Shown here: positions 59,294-64,000 of the stretch, piece after piece | Layout of the letters: every line of letters starts with the position of its first letter | Numbering within the stretch: the first letter of the stretch is position 1 | Assembly (NCBI GenBank): GCA_963650385.1 | Contig: CAVJLL010000009.1 | Coordinates: 5,465-69,464, forward strand | From: CAG-791 sp963650385 | GTDB taxonomy: Bacteria > Bacillota > Clostridia > Lachnospirales > Lachnospiraceae | Direction of reading: 5' to 3' | Length of the DNA stretch: 64,000 nucleotides | Position numbers and translations under genes: made by a program | The notes under the pieces: model-generated | Told to the model about the DNA's origin: nothing | What the model saw: the letters and a program-made list of their open reading frames with translations, nothing else | The model's database searches: none

Positions 59294-61059
59294 AGCAGTT
59301 GCTGGATGTACTGACAGAGGAAATGGGGAGAGCGTTTGCGGAAGCCGGATACGAGGCTTCCATGGGAAAGGTCGGCCCCTCTGCCCGCCCGGATCTTGCG
59401 GAATACCAGTGCAACGGCGCAATGGCCGGAGCCAAGCAGTATCACAAGGCGCCCTTTATGATTGCGGACGATGTGGCGGCAAAGCTTGCGGATTCGGCGG
59501 TATTTAAGGATGTGACGGTTGTAAAGCCTGGCTTTATCAACCTGAATGTACGCGAGGAGTTCCTGCGGGATTATCTGCAGGAGATGAAGGAGAGCGACAA
59601 ATTCGGCATGCCGCATCCGGAAACCGGCAAAATGGTGGTGCTCGACTATGGCGGACCGAATGTGGCCAAGCCTTTGCATGTCGGCCATCTTCGTTCGGCG
59701 GTCATCGGCGAGGCCATCAAGCGCATGGTCCGCTACCACGGAGACACGGCTGTGGGAGATATCCACCTGGGAGACTGGGGACTGCAGATGGGCCTTGTCA
59801 TTACCGAGCTGCAGCATCGGCAGCCGGAGCTTCCTTATTTTGACCCGGAATACACCGGCGAGTATCCGTCGGAGGCACCGTTTACGGTGGCTGATCTGGA
59901 GGAGATTTATCCGTATGCCAGCGGCAGATCCAAGGAGGATGAGGCTTATCACGCCGAGGCACTGGAGAACACGCATCGGCTTCAGGCCGGAGACCGCGGA
60001 TACCGGGCACTCTGGCAGCACATCCTGAATGTGTCTGTTGCCGATATGAAGCGCAACTATGCCAATCTGAATGTTACGTTTGATCTGTGGAACGGCGAGT
60101 CTACCGTCAACGACCTCATTGCGCCGATGGTGGAGAAGATGAAGGCTGACGGAAAGGCCTATGAGAGCAACGGCGCGTTGGTTGTGGACGTGGCAGAGGA
60201 CACGGATGCCAAAGAGGTTCCGCCCTGCATGATTCTCAAGAGCGACGGCGCAGCACTGTATACGACGACGGATCTGGCCACCATTGAGGACCGCAAGAAC
60301 CAGTATCATCCGGATGAGATCATCTACATCACAGACAAGCGCCAGGCACTGCATTTCGTGCAGGTTTTCCGCGCGGCAAGACGGTGCGGTCTGTGCGAGG
60401 AGAAAACAGAGCTCCGTCACATCGGGTTCGGCACGGTCAACGGCAAGGACGGAAAGCCCTTTAAGACCAGAGACGGCGGCGTGATGCGTCTGGAGACACT
60501 GATCCAGGATATCAACCGCGAGATGCTCGAGAAGATTAGCAGCAACAAGGAGATTCCGGAGGAGGAAGCCCGTGAGACAGCCAGGAAGGTAGCACTTGCG
60601 GCCATCAAATACGGCGATCTCTCGAACCAGGCCTCGAAGGATTATATTTTTGATACGGAGAAATTCACCTCCTTTGAGGGAGATACTGGCCCGTACATTC
60701 TGTACACCATCGTCCGCATTAAGTCCATTCTGGCCAAATATCAGGCAGGCGGCGGCCGGGATCCGAAGGAGCTTTCCATTGCAGCGCCCTGCAGCAAGGC
60801 GGAAAAGAGCCTGATGCAGGACATTGCCGGGTTCGGCGCAATGATGGACGGCGCCTATGCAGAATGTGCACCGCACAGGATCTGTGCCTACATCTATCAG
60901 CTGTCGAATGATTTCAACAGCTTCTATCACGGCACCAGAATTCTGGCGGAGGAGAATGCCGCGCGCAAGGAAGGCTGGATTGCGCTTCTGCAGCTTACGA
61001 AGGAAATTCTGGAAACCTGCATCGATGTGCTGGGATTCGAGGCTCCGGAGAAAATGTGA
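59290..61059 (+). CDS. argS: Arginine--tRNA ligase
   Basis: Class I synthetase, 589 residues, shorter than or similar to the usual 550-600. DYGGPNVAKPLHVGHLRS (HVGH near residue 131), ADGKAYESNGALVVD, DGAALYTTTDLATI, and the DALR anticodon-binding C-terminus (TGPYILYTIVRIKSIL). No clear KMSKS; this is normal for many ArgS proteins. It overlaps queH, so tRNA charging and modification genes are linked. Confidence 0.95.
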   Translation: MKQLLDVLTEEMGRAFAEAGYEASMGKVGPSARPDLAEYQCNGAMAGAKQYHKAPFMIADDVAAKLADSAVFKDVTVVKPGFINLNVREEFLRDYLQEMKESDKFGMPHPETGKMVVLDYGGPNVAKPLHVGHLRSAVIGEAIKRMVRYHGDTAVGDIHLGDWGLQMGLVITELQHRQPELPYFDPEYTGEYPSEAPFTVADLEEIYPYASGRSKEDEAYHAEALENTHRLQAGDRGYRALWQHILNVSVADMKRNYANLNVTFDLWNGESTVNDLIAPMVEKMKADGKAYESNGALVVDVAEDTDAKEVPPCMILKSDGAALYTTTDLATIEDRKNQYHPDEIIYITDKRQALHFVQVFRAARRCGLCEEKTELRHIGFGTVNGKDGKPFKTRDGGVMRLETLIQDINREMLEKISSNKEIPEEEARETARKVALAAIKYGDLSNQASKDYIFDTEKFTSFEGDTGPYILYTIVRIKSILAKYQAGGGRDPKELSIAAPCSKAEKSLMQDIAGFGAMMDGAYAECAPHRICAYIYQLSNDFNSFYHGTRILAEENAARKEGWIALLQLTKEILETCIDVLGFEAPEKM

Positions 61060-61091
61060 CGCCGGCAGCCTGCAAGGGGGACAATAACAAT

Positions 61092-62429
61092 ATGGATATG
61101 GGAGATTTGTTCACAGCCGGAAGCGACATTATGAGCCAGGTGTCACAGGCGGTTGAGACAGGCGATTATTCCGGATTGAGCAGCTCGATTCGGGAGCGGG
61201 TCAACCAGGTGACAGACGAGCTGCGCGAGCAGGCAAAGGCACCGGTTGCAGGAGGTGCATATTCCAGTCCCTATGCCGAGAAGCAGAAGGCAGCAGGGAC
61301 GCAGAGGAAGCCGGCAGAAAAGAAGAACTACTTCCTTCGCCGGTTTCCGTCCAGGAATCTTGGAACGGGACGGATTGCGGTAGGAATTCTCCTGGGATTT
61401 ACTCCGGCACTGTGTACGGTGGCGCTGCTGCTGAACTGCGTGAGAGATCTGTTTGCGGCAGATTTCGGGAGCCTTGGTCCGGAGGCGGTATCGCTTCTGA
61501 TCATGGGGGCGATCACCTATGGCTTCTATGCACTGATCCGGAGCGGCAGGAAAAAGAAGGCGCTGGTGAAGCGGTTCTATCTCTACGGCAATATTGTCGG
61601 AGATGACCGTGAATACATCGCCATTTCGGAGCTCTCCGATAAATCGGGTGTTTCGGAGAATCAGATCCGGGAGGACATTCAGGCGCTTCGCGCAGACAAT
61701 ATTCTTCCCTACGCTGTGCTTGACCGAAGCGGCACCACATTGATACTTTCGGACCGCATGTACAAGGAATATGTGAATGCGGAGAATTCCCGGAAAATGC
61801 GGGAGGAAGAGGATCGCGTGAACCGGCTCCGGCAGGAGGCACAGAATTCGGGAACCGGGGAAACCTGGGAGCAGGCATCCGGAAAGGTGGCTGCGCAGGA
61901 CGCGAAGGCAAAGGCCCAGGCTGCCAGAGCAGAGGCGGAAAAGAAGGTGGAGGAAAGCGGAAGGTTCAGCGGCGCCTCGAAGGATACAGACGGGCAGACA
62001 CCGGCATCGGCGATGATTGCGGAAGGGAATGCCTATATCGCAGAGATCCGGGCCATCAATGACCGCATTCCCGATACCGAGGAGATGTCGGACAAGCTGT
62101 ACCGGCTGGAGGAAATCACAAAGCGCATTTTCGAGCAGGTGCAAAAGGATCCGTCCAAGGAAAAGGATCTGCGCAAGCTCATGAATTATTATCTCCCGAC
62201 GACGACCAAGCTTCTGAATGCGTATGCGGATCTCAATGATCAGCCGGAAGCCGGTGAGAACATCCGGGAAACCAAGCGCCAGATTGAAGGGTCCATGGAT
62301 GTAATCAATGAGGCCTTTGAGAAGCTTCTCGATGACCTGTTTCAGGAGCAGGCCTGGGACCTTTCCTCGGACCTCAACGTGATGAAAACCATGATGGCGC
62401 AGGACGGCCTGACCGAGAACGCCACATGA
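61092..62429 (+). CDS. xpaC: XpaC-like (5-bromo-4-chloroindolyl phosphate hydrolysis family) membrane protein
   Basis: 445 residues. An N-terminal helical part, two hydrophobic segments (about 98-120 and 128-150), a winged-helix-like middle (IAISELSDKSGVSENQIRED) and a C-terminal four-helix region (MSDKLYRLEEITKRIFEQVQ, LRKLMNYYLPTTTKLLNAYA) that matches the XpaC family pattern. ATG 61092 follows AAGGGGG. The usual partner, a TelA-like toxic-anion resistance gene, is not downstream. Function is unknown; the name comes from the family. Confidence 0.75.
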   Translation: MDMGDLFTAGSDIMSQVSQAVETGDYSGLSSSIRERVNQVTDELREQAKAPVAGGAYSSPYAEKQKAAGTQRKPAEKKNYFLRRFPSRNLGTGRIAVGILLGFTPALCTVALLLNCVRDLFAADFGSLGPEAVSLLIMGAITYGFYALIRSGRKKKALVKRFYLYGNIVGDDREYIAISELSDKSGVSENQIREDIQALRADNILPYAVLDRSGTTLILSDRMYKEYVNAENSRKMREEEDRVNRLRQEAQNSGTGETWEQASGKVAAQDAKAKAQAARAEAEKKVEESGRFSGASKDTDGQTPASAMIAEGNAYIAEIRAINDRIPDTEEMSDKLYRLEEITKRIFEQVQKDPSKEKDLRKLMNYYLPTTTKLLNAYADLNDQPEAGENIRETKRQIEGSMDVINEAFEKLLDDLFQEQAWDLSSDLNVMKTMMAQDGLTENAT

Positions 62430-62439
62430 GCAAAAGGAA

Positions 62440-62478
62440 AGCCGCACGGCAGCGAAGAAGCTGCTGTGCGGCTGTTTT
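62440..62478. terminator. Bidirectional terminator between xpaC and the MATE gene
   Basis: AGCCGCACGGCAGC, loop GAAGAA, GCTGCTGTGCGGCT, then a short T run. One mismatch in the 14-bp stem. Separates convergent genes. Confidence 0.85.
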
Positions 62479-62495
62479 GTTACAGGAATACACGC

Positions 62496-63863
62496 TCACC
62501 GCGTCAGTCCGGCCAGCTTCATCCAGTGCCCGCTCCGGTAGCGCGCGGTGAAGCAGATGATGCGGCAGACCCAGTCGACGACCATGGCAATCCATACGCC
62601 GACGGCGCCCATGCCGAGGTTTACGCCCAGCACATAGGAGAGACCGATGCGGAAAATGAACATCGATGCAATGGAGGCGATCATTGTGAATCGTACATCG
62701 TTGCAGGCGCGGAGCATGTTGGGGAAAACAAAGGCAAACGGCCACAGCAGGGCGGCGAAGCCGCAGTGAATCACCGTCAGAATCCAGGCGAGCTGCGTGG
62801 TTTCCGGAGACAGTCCGTACAGCGTCAGAATCGGATTCAGGAAGAGAATGATCAGAGTCTCCATAATGGCCTGCGGAATGTAGGTGATGATCATGATTTT
62901 CTTCAGATAGAAGCGGATCTGCTCCACAGAGCCGGCGCCGACGCACTGACCGATGACGGTAATCATGGCAAGGCTGGTCGCCTGTCCGACGATAACGCCG
63001 ACGGCGTCCAGGCTGTTGGCAACGCCGTTTGCGGCAATCTGCGTAGTCCCGAAGAGTGCAATGATGGAAACCACGAGAATGCGTCCGAGCTGGAAAATAC
63101 CGTTTTCAAGGCCGTTCGGAACGCCAATGTACAGAATCTTGTGAATGGTGTTCCAGTTCGGCCGCACGAGAAGATGGGTGAGGTAAATCTCCTGTTTTTT
63201 CCTGCGCAGAAGGACAAAGAGGATGACAGCACCGGCGGCGCGGGACAGGAGCGAAGGAATGGCGACGCCTGCCGTGCCAAGGTGCAGAACGAACACGCCG
63301 ACGGCGTTGCCGACCACGTTGATCAGGTTCACTGCAATGGCGGTCTTGAGCGTAACGGCTGCATTTCCCATGGAACGGAACAGCGCGGCACAGGCATTGT
63401 ATATGGCGAGGAACGGAAAGGAGACGGCAGAGATCAGAAAATAGATCAGTGCATTCTGCATGACATCGTCCTCAATGGAGCCGAAGAACAGACGCAGGAG
63501 CGGCTCCTTTACGGCAAAGGTAATCAGCATCATGGAGACACTCAGAACCAGCATGGTCAGCATGAGCTGCTGCGCAGCCTCTCTTGCCGGCGCTGCGCGT
63601 CTGGCTCCCAGGTGCTGCGATACAATGACGGCACCGCCGCTGGCCATGGCAGCGAAGATCGCGAAAACCAGATTGTTGATCATATCCACGAGAGATACGC
63701 CGGACACTGCGGCCTCGCCGACGGCGGAGATCATAATCGTATCGGCCATACCTACCGTCATTGCCAGTGTCTGCTCGAAAATGAGCGGAACGATCAGACT
63801 GCGAAGTGCCTTTGCGGAGAAGAGGTAGTTCTCCGGGATCGGCTTGCGGGAAAGAATATTCAT
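62496..63863 (-). CDS. MATE family efflux transporter
   Basis: Second MATE protein, 455 residues with about 12 membrane helices. KALRSLIVPLIFEQTLAMTVGMADTIMIS at the N-terminus. ATG 63863 has AAGGAGG five bases upstream, preferred to an upstream start 20 codons earlier. It is unlike the protein at 21738 in detail, so not a recent duplicate. No regulator is visible at its 5' side within the window. Confidence 0.9.
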   Translation of the reverse strand: MNILSRKPIPENYLFSAKALRSLIVPLIFEQTLAMTVGMADTIMISAVGEAAVSGVSLVDMINNLVFAIFAAMASGGAVIVSQHLGARRAAPAREAAQQLMLTMLVLSVSMMLITFAVKEPLLRLFFGSIEDDVMQNALIYFLISAVSFPFLAIYNACAALFRSMGNAAVTLKTAIAVNLINVVGNAVGVFVLHLGTAGVAIPSLLSRAAGAVILFVLLRRKKQEIYLTHLLVRPNWNTIHKILYIGVPNGLENGIFQLGRILVVSIIALFGTTQIAANGVANSLDAVGVIVGQATSLAMITVIGQCVGAGSVEQIRFYLKKIMIITYIPQAIMETLIILFLNPILTLYGLSPETTQLAWILTVIHCGFAALLWPFAFVFPNMLRACNDVRFTMIASIASMFIFRIGLSYVLGVNLGMGAVGVWIAMVVDWVCRIICFTARYRSGHWMKLAGLTR

Positions 63864-63925
63864 GGGGACCTCCTTACGTATTTCTATACAGGCGCCTGCC
63901 GGCGACGGGTTATTATTCCTCAAAT

Positions 63926-64000
63926 GTTACAGTTCATTCGCCAGCCAAACGACAGGGTGGCGGAGAATGTCCGGGTCCAGGGCCTTGCGAGGCCTCGGTG
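63926..64000 (+). repeat. Copy of intergenic repeat family A, running off the window
   Basis: GTTACAGTTCATTCGCCAGC, then CAAACGACAGGGTGGCGGAG and AATGTCCGGGTCCAGGGCC. Nearly identical over about 58 bases to the reverse complement of 19093-19178. A further part, CGCCTGCCGGCGACGGG at 63891-63907, resembles the other end of the element. Confidence 0.7.

Noticed and set aside
59197..60930. A 577-codon minus-strand open frame over argS and queH
   Set aside because: Shadow of argS; the plus-strand protein has all class I motifs.
1..64000. CRISPR arrays, rRNA genes, insertion sequences with intact transposases, replication origin
   Set aside because: None seen on either strand by reading; the only repeats are the short families A and B, the pyrF tandem repeat and the SH3 internal repeat.

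Overview
The window is about 64 kb of a high-GC (visually roughly 55-60%), low-intergenic Clostridia genome, most likely a Lachnospiraceae-type gut anaerobe. Pointers are the gene set (GntR-clpC-radA, single-chain long purL, XpaC, DltA/DltC-like proteins, Firmicute-style Shine-Dalgarno sites), tRNAs without an encoded CCA, and operons separated by rho-independent terminators. No species can be named from the sequence alone.

Layout. 1-9373: the end of an exopolysaccharide cluster, with an initiating sugar-phosphate transferase cut by the window edge, three glycosyltransferases, a pyruvyltransferase-family protein, a Wzx-type flippase, a GH88/GH105-type hydrolase and an alpha-1,2-fucosyltransferase. 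9487-14876: trpS, galE, a small unknown, and an MBOAT acyltransferase overlapping an SGNH/DltD-like partner. 15032-19073: type IV pilus motor genes pilB-pilT-pilC, with no pilin nearby. 19258-21444: tRNA-Pro followed by an AT-richer insert on the minus strand. It carries hicA-hicB-SecB-like chaperone (a toxin-antitoxin-chaperone, TAC, module) with its own palindromic operator, a broken NYN-domain gene and a zinc-ribbon membrane protein. 21738-26064: MarR/MATE pair, an HtrA protease and a hexapeptide acyltransferase. 26542-29752: an adenylating enzyme, a PLP decarboxylase and an acyl carrier protein, which look like one carrier-bound amino-acid pathway. 29814-36974: valS, small proteins, a zinc-ribbon/TPR membrane protein, a DMT transporter and a TPR lipoprotein. 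37103-42817: pyrF, pyrE, a membrane protein, then purE-purM-purN-purD. 43078-49458: an SH3 surface protein, a GntR regulator, clpC, radA and a VanZ-like protein. 49652-63863: tRNA-Trp, purL, carA-carB, queH, argS, xpaC and a second MATE transporter.

How it fits together. Nucleotide synthesis (pyr, pur, car), translation (trpS, valS, argS, two tRNAs, queH) and envelope work (polysaccharide, MBOAT/SGNH, HtrA, SH3, VanZ) dominate. The least routine parts are the HicAB-SecB-like module beside tRNA-Pro, the adenylation-decarboxylation-carrier trio (possibly tied to the MBOAT/SGNH pair), the GntR-clpC operon whose -10 box sits in the centre of a 39-bp palindrome, and two families of short palindromic repeats scattered in intergenic gaps.

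All functional calls rest on reading motifs and gene order by eye. No database search was run.
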